From NCBI GenBank assembly GCA_052386745.1, contig JBQTJW010000022.1:34759-98758 (forward strand): a stretch of DNA of 64,000 bases, written 5' to 3'. Positions 35,401 through 46,382 of the stretch are shown here, one piece after another; position 1 is the stretch's first letter; the number at the start of each line of letters is the position of its first letter. The position numbers and the translations under genes are program-made. Source of the stretch: Panacagrimonas sp052386745 (lineage in GTDB: Bacteria; Pseudomonadota; Gammaproteobacteria; Nevskiales; Nevskiaceae). The notes under the pieces were generated by a model that saw only the letters and a program-made list of their open reading frames with translations, ran no database searches and had not been told where the DNA came from.

Positions 35401-35482
35401 ACCCGAAGATGGCGCGCAGGCATGCGACGAGCAGCGCCCGGATTGTCGATGCGAGTGCGCCGAGCTTCTTCACCAGGGCCAT
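29498..35482 (-). CDS. Bacterial alpha-2-macroglobulin family protein with thioester
   Basis: A 1994-residue envelope protein. A membrane helix at about residues 62-80 (VLALVLAVLAGGAGAWRWY) anchors it to the inner membrane; no lipobox is seen. Repeated macroglobulin beta-domains fill most of the length, and the bait/A2M domains follow. The thioester motif C-T-E-Q occurs with Cys near residue 1501 (in YPYSCTEQ), then an all-helical thioester domain. Bacterial A2Ms trap periplasmic proteases, and a reactive thioester lets them link covalently. A C-P-V-C pair lies in an acidic region near residue 1920. No pbpC partner is present. It follows batD by 111 bases and may share its operon. Confidence 0.9.
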   Translation of the reverse strand: MALVKKLGALASTIRALLVACLRAIFGSLEWHAPGWMRWLRSKCIATITGLRAGFRERPGRSFGVLALVLAVLAGGAGAWRWYQNLPKPQLVTFEVTAPGRTCYECDPPGKPNPLTVTFSESAAPLDMAGKVLDPAQRRVQLSPAHPGQWRWLNDRTLAFEPATDWPVGQAFEVEFARKPLIADHLRLDRDGFEFTSPAFVAQVKGVEFSQDPQVADSKKAVLTLAFSHPVDASDLEKRISLKLFDKIADGKENELGEIAHRVTYDKLRLEAYVSSEALKVPEKEGRLAFVVDDGVQSDRGGNRTQDALKSEVKVPGRDSLAVSALKLDIARDENNEPQQVAVLEFNFPVPEKDTPPRLKAWLLPARHPDPETQKAFAQDHPGKPYDWSGGVDNRVVEQSAPLELRPVPGERDTRELHSFRYTAEPGRYVYLRLDKGLTSFGGYRLAQSLERVLPVPEYPRELRVVSPGALLALSGPKLVNVVSRDVPAMKVEVARLLPRQLQHLVTQTRGDFARPEFNNWSMNEDSLSERFTRTERLPRLEPGKPAYTALDLAPYLKDEASDRRGIFLLRLQAWDADHNRAVGTPQTNEWGGTFDAPVTDKRLIVVTDLGLLVKRNLDGSQELFVQSIHSGRPVEGVQLEVIGRNGLPVLERTTDADGHARFPVLKDFTREQQPVMFLARKDGDTSFLPIDYRIRDLDLSRFDVGGVANSADRNALSAYLFSDRGVYRPGEEIRIGAIVRTQDWRALPKGLPLLLEVTDPRGQTVRKERLPLSAAGFEDIRQLTQPASPTGTWTFSLSIVKDQYRNDLVGSVTVLVRDFEPDRLKMSAHLSREVAQGWVSPDDLAARIDLQNLFGAPAQGRRVTATLRLTPSVPRFAQYPDFQFSDPQAAREGFTDELAETRTDDHGAAQIDLRLNRFAKATYRLQLVAQGFEAEGGRGVAAEVTQLVSNMPFLVGVKPDGDLGYVGKGAARSAQLIAIDPKLARTEARDLHLKRIEVKYVSTLVKQNNGTFKYESRRREVELGDRPLTIPAAGQKLELDSAQPGSFAYLVLDGAGQALARLDYTVAGDTNLSARLEKNAELQLALSKKDYAPGEEIELQVKAPYTGAGLITIERDKVYAWKWFRAETTASTQRITLPRELEGNAYVSVSFVRDPGSPEIYTSPLSYGVAPFSINVDARRSRVEVALPARVKPGETATFRYRSSRPSRLVLFAVDEGILQVARYQTPDPVSFLFQKKSLDVGTVQILDLILPEFRAAMMQSAPGGDADGLLARHLNPFKRRNEAPVAYWSGIVEADAAERTLSYTVPDHFNGRLRVMALAVSAEAIGVFEGATLVRGDFVLSPNAPTFVAPGDRFDVSLGVSNQAEGSGPDARVALKLDAGQGVEVIGPAEQTLTVGEGRESSLRFQLKATQALGDTALKFTATLGARSARRSVNLSVRPAVPYQTTLLAGVVKPGASLDLAVPRRLFPQYREQEAGISALPLGLARGFMAYLGHYPYSCTEQLVSQAMPAIVLAKRPEFGTIKADKAVKAASLSGLVGELRARQNPDGAYRYWPGGFDTQEFVSVYAQHVLVEAGERGLAVPRDLLRQGNEYLHALAARDGDSLDQDRNGAYALYLLTRQGQTLGSEASRLRERLETRYKELWRTDIATAYLAAGMKLMKQDREASELFAGLNWKAQRGAATWHDAMTTDAEQLYLAARHFPEVLQKLPADFVDRLVTRITGNQYHSLSAATTLLALDAYASVAGPQAAGKLSLAAVSGQGAAQPLAVPEGLFPKADFGADATTLRFGNPSELPAFAVIAQSGFDLAPPKDAVRQGFEILREYTDASGKPASEVRQGEELSVHLKFRALGKDRYANVALVDLLPGGFELVVPPSSAQTQAGQASPDNQAAEAASPDGEDAPEDMPDDAPDGAPTWACPVCQAGTSAPVAYADFREDRNVFYVSLGPDVREIVYRIKATNAGTFTVPPAFGEGLYRRDLTARSAGASLEVKAP

Positions 35483-35593
35483 CTCACCGCTCTCCAAGGT
35501 TTCACGGCCAATTCGCGCCGGATTCCAATTCTAGGCGCTGGACGGCGCCGCCAAGTTTCACCCGGATCACGCGCGCAGACGCGGCGGGGTGGC

Positions 35594-37354
35594 TCACGGG
35601 TAGAGGTCTGCGAGCGGCGAAGGCTTCGCGGCCGACGGTTTTGCCACCGCGAACCTGCCCCGCGACAGGGACTCCCCCTGCCAGGGCCCACCGCCGGCAT
35701 AGCAGGCGCGGTCCAGTTCCTGGAGCAGGCGGGCCAGTTCGGCATCGCCCAGCCGTTGCGCCAGCGCGCTCAGGCCCCTTGGCGCGTCCTGCGGCCACGT
35801 CGCGCGCGCCCAGTCCAGCAGGTGCCGGCGCGCCGCCGGGGCATCGTTGACGGCGCAGGCTGTCTTGAATGCCTGGATGGCAGCGCCCGCGGTCGCCGAT
35901 GGCTCGACGTTGTTGTTGGCCTTCTCCTGCATGTTCGCCGCGCCGGAGCGCCTGGAGCGCAGCCACCAGGCGGCGAGCGTCGACAGCCACAGCAGGCCCA
36001 GCCCCAGGCTGACCCAGATCCAGGGGCCGGACGAAGCCACATCGCCGATCTGGACCGAAGCCGCCGCGGAAGGCCTTGCGGCGGGGGGCGATTGCGGCGC
36101 CGCCGTCGCCGGCGCTGGCTTGTCGGGAAGCGGGGCCGCGGCATTGCCCGCGGCCTGCACCTCGATCACCCGCGCCGGCAGCACGACTTCGCGTTGCACG
36201 TCGGCCGCCACGTCCCACCACGCCAGCCGCAGGGCCGGGATCTCGTGGCGCCCGGGTTCGGTGGCGATGATCGCGATGTTCTGTTCGCGCGTGCCGCGCG
36301 GCTTGCCGTCCTCCACCGAGGTATCCAGCTTGGCCTGGTCCGGGTAGACCCGCAGTCCGTCCGGCACGCCCATCAGCGCGGCGAGGTCGGGCAGCTGCGC
36401 GCCGGTCAGACCCAGCGCGCTCAGGCGCAGGTGGCGGGTCAGGGGCTCGCCGGCTTTCACCGTGGCGGCGTCGGGCTGCCAGGTTTCCTCCAGGCTGACC
36501 TGGCGCGCGGGCAGCCAGGCGCGACCATCGGTGCCGGGCGGGCGCGGGCGCACGTCGAGCTCGATGGCCTCGCCGTGCAGGCGCAGCGGCCGCGTGGTGT
36601 TGAGCATGCCGCCGAAGGCGCGCCCGAAGAACGGGTCGATGTCGCGGCTGTCGGCGACCTGAGCATCCAGCACCGGACCTTGCAGCTTGAGCTTGCCGCT
36701 GCGCTGCGGCAGCAGAAGGTACTGGCGCTCCACCACTTCGAAGCTGCGGCCCTCGCGCGTCTCGCGGAACTGGCGGTCCTTGCCCAGCTGCTGCACCAGC
36801 ACCTCGTTGGTGCCGGCCAGTTCAAGGCCGGCCTGCGCGAGCTGCGCGGCGGTGTGCAGGCGCACCGTGTAGATCACGGCCGATTGCACGTAGGGCGCGC
36901 GCGTTTCCAGTTCGCTGCTCAGGAAGACGTTCGGGCTCGCGCTGCCGGCGCCGCCACTGGAACCGCTGGCGTCGCTGGATTGGCCGCGGGCGCCGCCGGT
37001 GGCAACGCGAACCTCGAGCGCGGACGAGCGCTCGCCGTCCCAGCTGATGGGCGGGATCGCCAGGGTGCCGGTGCGCCTGGGTGCCAGTGTCAGCTGCATC
37101 TCCACCCGCGCCGAAAGATCGCCGTTGACGATCTGGTAGCTGGAGTTGGTGCTGGTGCCGAGGATGTCGAAGTCACGCTTCAGCGGCGACAGGTCGGGCT
37201 TGTCGCTGGAGCGCCCGTCGTGGCTCAGCGTGAGCTGCACGGTCTCGCCGTCCGCCACCTGCGCGCGGTCCAGCGAGGCCGTGACGGCGGCCGCGGCGGA
37301 CATGGTGAAACCGCAGGCGCACAGCGCGACGGCGAGGCGGCGGGCAAGGCTCAT
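35594..37354 (-). CDS. batD: BatD-like oxygen-tolerance protein
   Basis: A 586-residue protein with a signal peptide (to about residue 22, MSAAAA), Ig-like BatD domains to about 400 and a transmembrane helix near 450 (WIWVSLGLGLLWLSTLAAWWL). A cytoplasmic helical tail with DUF7939-like Cys/Tyr-containing segments (LDRACYAGG) follows. The start of the domain, ASLDRAQVADGETVQLTL, is typical. BatD forms an inner-membrane complex with BatA/B/C and MoxR in the Bacteroides aerotolerance system; its molecular role is unproven. The start overlaps the batC stop by 4 bases. Confidence 0.88.
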   Translation of the reverse strand: MSLARRLAVALCACGFTMSAAAAVTASLDRAQVADGETVQLTLSHDGRSSDKPDLSPLKRDFDILGTSTNSSYQIVNGDLSARVEMQLTLAPRRTGTLAIPPISWDGERSSALEVRVATGGARGQSSDASGSSGGAGSASPNVFLSSELETRAPYVQSAVIYTVRLHTAAQLAQAGLELAGTNEVLVQQLGKDRQFRETREGRSFEVVERQYLLLPQRSGKLKLQGPVLDAQVADSRDIDPFFGRAFGGMLNTTRPLRLHGEAIELDVRPRPPGTDGRAWLPARQVSLEETWQPDAATVKAGEPLTRHLRLSALGLTGAQLPDLAALMGVPDGLRVYPDQAKLDTSVEDGKPRGTREQNIAIIATEPGRHEIPALRLAWWDVAADVQREVVLPARVIEVQAAGNAAAPLPDKPAPATAAPQSPPAARPSAAASVQIGDVASSGPWIWVSLGLGLLWLSTLAAWWLRSRRSGAANMQEKANNNVEPSATAGAAIQAFKTACAVNDAPAARRHLLDWARATWPQDAPRGLSALAQRLGDAELARLLQELDRACYAGGGPWQGESLSRGRFAVAKPSAAKPSPLADLYP

Positions 37355-38322
37355 GGCGGGTTGTTCTGCGGGTTGCGGAGCATGTGCTCGATCATGAACT
37401 TGCGCCGCAGCAGGCCGCCGGGATCGTCGGGAATGCGGCGCAGCCACTGCTCCTCGGCAAGCTGCTGCTCGGTGCGCGGCGGGGGCGCGGTCACGGCAGC
37501 GGTATCCTTCCCTGGCTGCGCGCTGCCATCGCCGGCCGGCTGCGCCGCTTCGGCCGGTTTCGGTTCGCCGGGTTTCCGGTCGAGGTTGCCGGCCACGTCG
37601 CGGCGCGCCTTTGCCGCATCGTCGGGCGATTCCGGCTTGGACTCCTGTGCCTGCGATGCTTGCGCGTCGCGCTTGCCGGACTCGTCGGCTGGCGGGGTCT
37701 GCCCGCCCTGTTTCCCGTCGGCGGCGTCATTTCCCCTGGCGGCTTGATCCTTGGGCGGCGAGTCCGCGACGGGCTTCGGTTGGTCCTTCGATCCTTCGCC
37801 GCGATTGCTGCGATCACCATTTTCGCCGGCATCGCCCTTCTGCTGCTTCTCCTGGTCCGGCGGGGGCTTGTCGCCGGGCTTCTGCTGATTGCGCTTGCCG
37901 TCCTGGTTGTCCTGTCCGGGCGCATCGTTCTGCTGCTTCATCGCCGCCTGCACCAGCTCGCGATTGTGTTTCGCGTCCTGGTTGGACGGGTCGCGGGCCA
38001 GCGCGCGGTCGTAGGCGTCCAGCGCGCCCTTGAGGTCGCCGGCCTGGACCAGGGCGTTGCCGCGGTTGTAGTGCGCGTCGCCATCGTCCAGGCCGGAATA
38101 GCCGCTGGCCGCGGCCGCGGCGTCGCCGGCCTTGAGCGCGGCGTAGGCCTTGCGCCGCGGGTCGGAGAAGGTGCGCGCCGCCGCGGCGGCATCACCGCTC
38201 TGGAGCAGGCGCTCGCCGCGCTGGTCGGCATTGAGCCACCAGCTGGAACCGGCGTCCGCAGAAAACGCCGCAGGCGCGAAGGCCGCCAGCACCAGCCCGA
38301 GCACGGCGTGCCTCACAGCCAT
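37351..38322 (-). CDS. batC: BatC-like TPR protein
   Basis: A 323-residue protein with a signal peptide (AAFAPAAFSA), TPR repeats at about 35-130 (DAHYNRGNALVQAGDLKGALDAYDRALARDPSNQDAKHNRELV) and a long hydrophilic low-complexity region (about 130-270, rich in Lys, Asp, Gln, Pro). A short conserved C-terminus (EEQWLRRIPDDPGGLLRRKF) ends it. That last motif is characteristic of BatC/VWA-associated TPR proteins and probably docks onto a partner. The start overlaps the BatB gene by 10 bases. Confidence 0.86.
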   Translation of the reverse strand: MAVRHAVLGLVLAAFAPAAFSADAGSSWWLNADQRGERLLQSGDAAAAARTFSDPRRKAYAALKAGDAAAAASGYSGLDDGDAHYNRGNALVQAGDLKGALDAYDRALARDPSNQDAKHNRELVQAAMKQQNDAPGQDNQDGKRNQQKPGDKPPPDQEKQQKGDAGENGDRSNRGEGSKDQPKPVADSPPKDQAARGNDAADGKQGGQTPPADESGKRDAQASQAQESKPESPDDAAKARRDVAGNLDRKPGEPKPAEAAQPAGDGSAQPGKDTAAVTAPPPRTEQQLAEEQWLRRIPDDPGGLLRRKFMIEHMLRNPQNNPP

Positions 38323-39320
38323 CCCCGTCGCGACAGCAGCGCCGCCAGCAGCAGCACCGGCAGCAGCAGCCAGGCGCCGACGTCGCGCCAGCGCGAGACT
38401 TCCACGTCGTCGCGGCGGTTGGCGTCGCTGGTGCTTTCCACGCGGACCTGGAGATCTTCGACCAGCGACGGAACCTGCGGCAGTTCGGCGTAGGTGCCGC
38501 CACCGGCGTGGGACAGGTGGCGCAGCAGGTCGGCGTCGAGCCGCGACAGTTGCGTGCGCCCCTGCGGGTTGGTGGCGAAGCCGCCGTCGGCCTGCGGTTG
38601 TGGCGCGCCGCTGGCGGTGCCGACGCCGATCACGTCCAGCTTCACGCCGTCGGACCGCAGCTTTTCCGCCGCGCCCAGGGCGGCCGAGGGGTCGTCGAAG
38701 CCGTCGGTGAGCACGATCACGCGGGCGTCGTGGGTGGCGGCCTTCTTCACCAGTTCGCCGGCCCTTTGCAGCGCCGGCGCCAGCGCATCGCCGGGGGTCG
38801 GCATGATGCCGGGCTCCAGCGGCTGGAGCAGCGCGCGCACGGTGGTGACGTCGTCGGTCAGCGGGGTGACAGTGTAGGGCTCGCCGCTGAACACGATGAG
38901 CCCGACCCTGGCGTCGCGCGCCGCGCGCAGCAGGTCGTCCAGCGCGTAGCGCGCGCGGGTGATGCGGCTGGGCGACACGTCGGCGGCGGACATGGAGGGC
39001 GACAGGTCCAGCACCAGCACCCAGGCGGCCGGCGCGCGGAACGCGGGCGCGGCGTCGCGCTGCCAGGCGGGGCCGGCCAGGGCAAGCACCGCGAGCAGCC
39101 AGGCCAGCGCCAGCCAGGGCAGGGGCGAGGCCGCGCGCACGGCGTTGCCGGCTTCGATCTGGAGACTGGCCAGGAGGTCGGCATCGATCAGGCGCGACCA
39201 GTTGCCCTCGCCGGCGCGCCGTCGCGCCAGCCACACCAGCAGGACCGCGAGCGGCAGCAGCGCCGCCAGCCACAGCGGCCGCAGGAAGTGGAAATCGTGC
39301 AGCAGCACGTTCAGCGCCAT
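38313..39320 (-). CDS. batB: VWA-domain membrane protein BatB
   Basis: A 335-residue membrane protein with two N-terminal helices (PLWLAALLPLAVLLVWLA and LALAWLLAVLALAG), a von Willebrand A domain (about 90-290) and a C-terminal helix. The MIDAS motif is D-L-S-P-S-M with later Thr and Asp (PTPGDA; VLTDGFDD) present, so metal binding looks intact. Overlaps both neighbours (10 bases each side). Confidence 0.9.
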   Translation of the reverse strand: MALNVLLHDFHFLRPLWLAALLPLAVLLVWLARRRAGEGNWSRLIDADLLASLQIEAGNAVRAASPLPWLALAWLLAVLALAGPAWQRDAAPAFRAPAAWVLVLDLSPSMSAADVSPSRITRARYALDDLLRAARDARVGLIVFSGEPYTVTPLTDDVTTVRALLQPLEPGIMPTPGDALAPALQRAGELVKKAATHDARVIVLTDGFDDPSAALGAAEKLRSDGVKLDVIGVGTASGAPQPQADGGFATNPQGRTQLSRLDADLLRHLSHAGGGTYAELPQVPSLVEDLQVRVESTSDANRRDDVEVSRWRDVGAWLLLPVLLLAALLSRRGWL

Positions 39321-40285
39321 GACCCGGCCCGCAGCACCACGGCCGGCACGCTCAGCAGCAGCGCGGCGGCCAGCGGCCAGGGAAACCACTCCGTGCTCGG
39401 CCGGAACCACTGCTCGAGGCCGGCGCCGGGTTCCAGCCGGTCGATCTGCGCGTAGACCTTCTGCAGGTCGCTGGCATCACCGGCGCGGAAATATTCGCCG
39501 CCGGTGGCCTGGGCGATGGAGCGCAGCGTGTCCTCGTCGAGGTCGCTGTTGCCGCCGCCCAGGCCGAGAAAGCCCGAGCCGTCCAGAGCGCCCACGCCGA
39601 TGGTGTAGACGCGCAGGCCGTCGGCGGCGGCGAGGCTGGCCGCCTGCAAGGGCTGAAGGGCCCCGGCGTTGCTGCGGCCGTCGGTGAGCAGGATCAGCAC
39701 CGTGTCGCCCTTCTTACGCGTGGGGGCGGCGTCCTCGCGCAGGCGCTTGATGGCGAGGCCAATGGCATCGCCCACGGCCGTCTCCTTGCCCGCCACGCCG
39801 ATCATGGTCTCGTGCAGGAACTGGCTCACCGTGTCCAGGTCGGCGGTCAGCGGCGCCTGCAGGTAGGGGCGCGACCCGAACAGGATCAGGCCCACCTGGT
39901 CGCCGTGCCGGCGCTGGATGAATTCGCCCGCCACCGCCTGCACCACCTGGAGCCGCGTGTAGCCGCCGGCCATGTCCTGCGCGGCCATGGAGCCGGACAC
40001 GTCCACCGCCAGCAGCAGGCGCCGGCCCGTGCTCGGCACCGGCTCGGGTTCGCCCAGCCACTGCGGGCGCGAGGCCGCGCCCAGCACCAGCAACCAGATG
40101 GCGACGAACAGGACCTGCCGTGCCCGCGGCGGCGCGCGCAAGTTGGGCACGCCATCGGCCGCCAGGCCAGCCGCGAACGGCAGGAACAGCGCCGCGCCCT
40201 GTGGCCGCGACGGCGGCAGCGCGCGCGTGAGCAGCCAGGGCAGGGGCAGCAGCAGCCACATCCACGGCCAGGCGAGCTGGATCAC
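39311..40285 (-). CDS. batA: VWA-domain membrane protein BatA
   Basis: A 324-residue paralogue of BatB. It has an N-terminal helix pair (QLAWPWMWLLLPLPWLLTR, VLFVAIWLLVLGAAS), a VWA domain with intact MIDAS D-V-S-G-S-M and VLILLTDGRSN, and a C-terminal helix. It begins with GTG (40285) that overlaps the DUF4381 stop (GTGA). BatA and BatB are taken to form a metal-dependent hetero-complex worked on by the MoxR ATPase. Confidence 0.9.
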   Translation of the reverse strand: MIQLAWPWMWLLLPLPWLLTRALPPSRPQGAALFLPFAAGLAADGVPNLRAPPRARQVLFVAIWLLVLGAASRPQWLGEPEPVPSTGRRLLLAVDVSGSMAAQDMAGGYTRLQVVQAVAGEFIQRRHGDQVGLILFGSRPYLQAPLTADLDTVSQFLHETMIGVAGKETAVGDAIGLAIKRLREDAAPTRKKGDTVLILLTDGRSNAGALQPLQAASLAAADGLRVYTIGVGALDGSGFLGLGGGNSDLDEDTLRSIAQATGGEYFRAGDASDLQKVYAQIDRLEPGAGLEQWFRPSTEWFPWPLAAALLLSVPAVVLRAGSWR

Positions 40286-40755
40286 GGGCGCGCCTTCCTG
40301 AGAAAGCCGCGCGCGCCGTCCAGCCAGGCGGCGCTGTCGGCCGTCGCTGCGCCGCCGTAGCCGGTGTAAGTGGCACGCAGGAGCTGCTGCCCGGGCTCAC
40401 CCGACAGCGCCGATCCGCCGTGCGCCGCGACAAATGCGATCCAAGCCTCGCCGCTGAGGCGCGCCACCGTCGCGCGGCCGAAGCGCGCGAGTGCGAAGCG
40501 CCGCAGCAACTGCTCGATGCGCCGTGCCACCAGGGCCGCATCGCCGCCGGCAGACGCGGCGGCCTCGATCTGCCGCAGTTCCTTGAGCGCCGCGCGGCGC
40601 AGGCGGAAGGACCGCCGCCGCAGCAGGTAGACCGTCAGCGCGACCAGGGCGGCGAGCAGCCCCGCGAGCAGCCACCAGCCGGGCGCCAGCGGCCACCAGC
40701 CGGCCGGGGGCGGCGCGTGTGCCGGCGCCAGCTGCGCCAGCAGGTCGGCGTTCAC
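40282..40755 (-). CDS. DUF4381 membrane protein of the bat operon
   Basis: A 157-residue protein with one transmembrane helix (GWWLLAGLLAALVALTVYLL) after a short Pro-rich periplasmic start (LAPAHAPPPAGWWPLAPGWW). A cytoplasmic helical domain with the family segment R-R-F-A-L-A-R-F-G follows. The GTG start is read from its overlap with the DUF58 stop. DUF4381 proteins are found between DUF58 and BatA in proteobacterial bat operons; no activity is known. Confidence 0.85.
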   Translation of the reverse strand: MNADLLAQLAPAHAPPPAGWWPLAPGWWLLAGLLAALVALTVYLLRRRSFRLRRAALKELRQIEAAASAGGDAALVARRIEQLLRRFALARFGRATVARLSGEAWIAFVAAHGGSALSGEPGQQLLRATYTGYGGAATADSAAWLDGARGFLRKARP

Positions 40756-41650
40756 GCCGCCCACGCGGGCGCCCGAAGCAGGGGAGGGAGCACGGCGCGC
40801 ACGTCGTCCGGCGTGTCGAGGCGCGTGAGCGGCAGGTTGAGGCGATGCGCCAGCGCATCGAGCTGCTGCGCGCGCGTGGCCCAGGCCTGCTGCCAGGCCG
40901 CCCGGCTGCGTGCGCCGTCCAGCCATTGCACGCGGCCGGGCACCCCGGCGCGGTACTCGCCCGCGGGCAGGCCGCTGGATTCGAGCGGATCGGCGATCCA
41001 GAACAGGTGGCCGTCGCAGCGCGCGGTCACGGCTGTGAGCAGGGTCTCCGTCGCCGCGTCCAGACTGGCGAAATCGCTGAGCAGCAGCACCAGGCTTCCG
41101 GGACGCAGCAGTCCTTGCAGCACCGACAGGGCGTGTTCGAGGCCGCCGGGCGCCATCGCCCCGGGCCCGCGCGGCTGGGATTCGACCAGCGCCTGGAGGA
41201 TGGGCAGGGCGCCGGCGGCGCGGCCGCGCGGGGCCAGGAGCTGCGGCGGCCGGCCGCCGGTGGCGATCACCGCGCCCAGGCGATCGCCGCCGTTGACCGC
41301 GGCCCAGCCGAGCAGCGCCGCCGCGCGCAGCAGCAGCGCCGACTTGAACTGCCGGCGGCTGCCGAAGAACAGGCCGGGATGCAGGTCGGCGAGCAGCCAC
41401 ACCGGGCGCTCGCGGTCTTCCCGGTACAGCTTGGTGTGCGGCCGGCCGCGGCGCGCGGTCACGCGCCAGTCGATGCTGCGCGCGTCGTCACCGGGCGCGT
41501 AGGGGCGCACCTCCTCGAACTCCAGGCCGCGCCCGCGCTCGGCGCCGCGATGGCTGCCCTGCTGGCGGGCAAGGCTGGACCGGTGCGCGCGCAGGCTCAG
41601 GCCGTGCGCGGCGCCACGCAGTCCCACCAGTTCGGCCAGGTCCGGCAGGA

Positions 41651-41654
<4 letters not shown>
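40752..41654 (-). CDS. DUF58 protein of the bat operon
   Basis: A 300-residue protein with the DUF58 signature V-R-P-Y-A-P-G-D-D-A-R-S-I-D-W near residue 50 and a VWA-like fold after it (WLLADLHPGLFFGS, LVLLLSDFASL). It lacks the N-terminal helices seen in longer DUF58 proteins. It acts with MoxR, probably as the adaptor contacting the ATPase. It overlaps both neighbours by 4 bases. Confidence 0.9.
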
Positions 41655-42631
<977 letters not shown>

Positions 42632-42813
42632 CAATGCGGTCAGATTGCGTCCATCCCGGTGAAAATCCACGCCATCCTGTGGCAGGCGGATAGATGGGCC
42701 AGGGCAGGAATAGTTCCACATCAGCGGCATGGCCCGCGATGCCGGAGCCACGGAAAATCGTGCAGCGCGCGCGACCCGCGCCGGCCGCACTTGCCGCTCT
42801 TGCCGCTCCTGCC

Positions 42814-43443
42814 CTACGACGCGCCCGCCAGCATCCCCTGTCGCTCGATGAACCGGACCACGGTGTCCAGGCCCTCGCCGGTCTTGAGATTGGTCATCAC
42901 GAACGGCCGCTCGCCGCGCATGCGCCGGGCGTCGCGCTCCATCACCTCCAGCGAGGCGCCCACGTAGGGCGCGAGGTCGATCTTGTTGATCACCAGCAGG
43001 TCGGCCTTGGTGATGCCCGGGCCGCCCTTGCGCGGAATCTTCTCGCCGCCGGCGACGTCGATCACGTAGATCGTGAGGTCGGAGAGTTCCGGGCTGAAGG
43101 TGGCGGCGAGGTTGTCGCCGCCGGACTCGATGAAGATCAGGTCCAGGTCCGGAAAGCGCTTCTGCATGCGGTCCACGGCTTCGAGGTTGATGGAGGCGTC
43201 CTCGCGGATGGCGGTGTGCGGGCAGCCGCCGGTCTCCACGCCCAGGATGCGCTCGGCAGGCAGCGCCTGCGCCGCCACCAGCAGGCGCTCGTCCTCCCTG
43301 GTGTAGATGTCGTTGGTGACGACCGCGAGCTGATGGCGCGCGCGCATGCGCTTGCACAGCACCTCCACCAGGGTGGTCTTGCCCGACCCGACGGGCCCGC
43401 CCACGCCCACGCGCAGGGGGCCGGATGCGTTCTTGGGGTTCAT
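42814..43443 (-). CDS. ureG: Urease accessory GTPase UreG
   Basis: A 209-residue SIMIBI GTPase that drives nickel delivery to apo-urease. The P-loop is G-G-P-V-G-S-G-K-T-T. Family motifs include V-V-T-N-D-I-Y, the G-V-E-T-G-G-C-P-H-T metal-binding C-P-H, I-E-S-G-G-D-N-L and N-K-I-D-L. Length is normal. It is the last gene of the leftward ureDABCEFG cluster, 6 bases after ureF. Confidence 0.96.
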   Translation of the reverse strand: MNPKNASGPLRVGVGGPVGSGKTTLVEVLCKRMRARHQLAVVTNDIYTREDERLLVAAQALPAERILGVETGGCPHTAIREDASINLEAVDRMQKRFPDLDLIFIESGGDNLAATFSPELSDLTIYVIDVAGGEKIPRKGGPGITKADLLVINKIDLAPYVGASLEVMERDARRMRGERPFVMTNLKTGEGLDTVVRFIERQGMLAGAS

Positions 43444-43449
43444 GAGGAT

Positions 43450-44109
43450 TCAGCTCCGGAACAGGCGGGAATACTGGGTTTGATGCTGGCTGCTCAGGAT
43501 GGCGAGCAGGGGCGTCTGCGTGCTGAGCTCATCGTCGGCCAGCGCGCTGGAGCGGGACGCGGCGTCGGCGATGAGCGGTCGCAGCCCGAGCAGGATGCGC
43601 TGGCCCGCGGTCTGGCCCAGCGGCACGGTCTTGAGCGCGGCCATGGCCTGGTTCTCGGTCCAGCCGTAGAGGTAGGCGACCAGGCCTTCTTCCTCGCCGA
43701 TGTTCCAGCAGGCGCAGGCCCAGGCGTGGGCGGCGGGATAGGCCACCTCGCCGTCGTCGAAGATCGATGCGTGTCCCAGCGTGCCCAGCAGCTGCACCAG
43801 GGAGTAGCCCATCTGCACGGTTTCGGCGCGCAGTTCGGCGGTTTCGCGGGTGGCGAGAACATCCGCGTTCCAGCTGCGCAGTGCGTCGCCGTCGCCGGTG
43901 ACGGCAGCGCGGTGCAGGCGCAGCCACACCGGCCCCTCGTAGCGCGCCAGCACCAGGCGCAGGCCGTCGCCGATCCAGCGCAGGGCGCTGGCCTCGTCGG
44001 TCACCAGCCCGGCGTCGATGGCGCTTTCCAGCCCCTGCGAATAGCTGTACGCGCCCACGGGCAGCGCCGGGCTGGCCAGCTGGAGCAGCGCGGTGAGTGC
44101 CTGGCTCAT
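43450..44109 (-). CDS. ureF: Urease accessory protein UreF
   Basis: A 219-residue all-helical protein that with UreD and UreG forms the urease maturation complex. It begins with the typical L-L-Q-L-A-S-P-A-L-P-V-G-A-Y-S-Y-S-Q-G-L-E segment and ends with conserved L-F-R-S near the C-terminus. The ATG overlaps the ureE stop by 4 bases. Confidence 0.94.
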   Translation of the reverse strand: MSQALTALLQLASPALPVGAYSYSQGLESAIDAGLVTDEASALRWIGDGLRLVLARYEGPVWLRLHRAAVTGDGDALRSWNADVLATRETAELRAETVQMGYSLVQLLGTLGHASIFDDGEVAYPAAHAWACACWNIGEEEGLVAYLYGWTENQAMAALKTVPLGQTAGQRILLGLRPLIADAASRSSALADDELSTQTPLLAILSSQHQTQYSRLFRS

Positions 44110-44672
44110 GACACCGGCTGGAATCGGGCGCGGGCGAAATCGGGCACCGGGCCCGCGTGCGCCTCGCGCGACAGCAGTTCGCCCAGCGTGCCGCCGCTGG
44201 CGTCGTGGTCGTGGCGATGCCCGCCGCCATAGGCGCCGGCCTCAGGCTCGAACGGTGCCACGATCTCGCTCACGTCCAGGCCCAGGCGCAGCAGCAGGTC
44301 GCGCAGCACGGCGTCGGACTCCAGCCGCAGGCGTCCGGGCGCGAGCTGCACCGGCACGTGGCGGTTGCCCAGGTGATAGGCGGCGCGCAGCAGGTCGAAG
44401 TGCGGGTCCGCCGAACCCGCCGCAGGCGTGACCTGGAGAAGCTGCTCGGGCGCGGACTCCACGCGCACCGGCGTGCCGTCGCTGTCCAGCAGCAGGTCAC
44501 CGCCGCGCAGCACGGTGCCGCGCGGCAGGAACAGGCCGGCCTCGGTGCCATCGTCCAGCAGCACGCGCAGGCGGCTCTTGCAGCGCTCGGCGTAGCGCAG
44601 GCACAGCGTGCGTCCGGGTTGCAAGGGCTGCCCGGCCAGCGCGCCGTCCAGCTTCTGCTCGATCCTCAGCAT
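44106..44672 (-). CDS. ureE: Urease accessory nickel metallochaperone UreE
   Basis: A 188-residue nickel carrier. The N-terminal UreE domain includes R-Y-A-E-R-C-K-S-R and F-L-P-R-G-T-V-L-R-G-G-D. The C-terminal metal-binding domain holds N-R-H-V-P-V-Q and the short His-rich stretch G-G-H-R-H-D-H-D. The His tail is modest compared with the ten-His tail of Klebsiella, and an extra 30 residues follow it. It lies 3 bases after ureC. Confidence 0.94.
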   Translation of the reverse strand: MLRIEQKLDGALAGQPLQPGRTLCLRYAERCKSRLRVLLDDGTEAGLFLPRGTVLRGGDLLLDSDGTPVRVESAPEQLLQVTPAAGSADPHFDLLRAAYHLGNRHVPVQLAPGRLRLESDAVLRDLLLRLGLDVSEIVAPFEPEAGAYGGGHRHDHDASGGTLGELLSREAHAGPVPDFARARFQPVS

Positions 44673-44675
44673 GGG

Positions 44676-46378
<1,703 letters not shown>

Positions 46379-46382
<4 letters not shown>
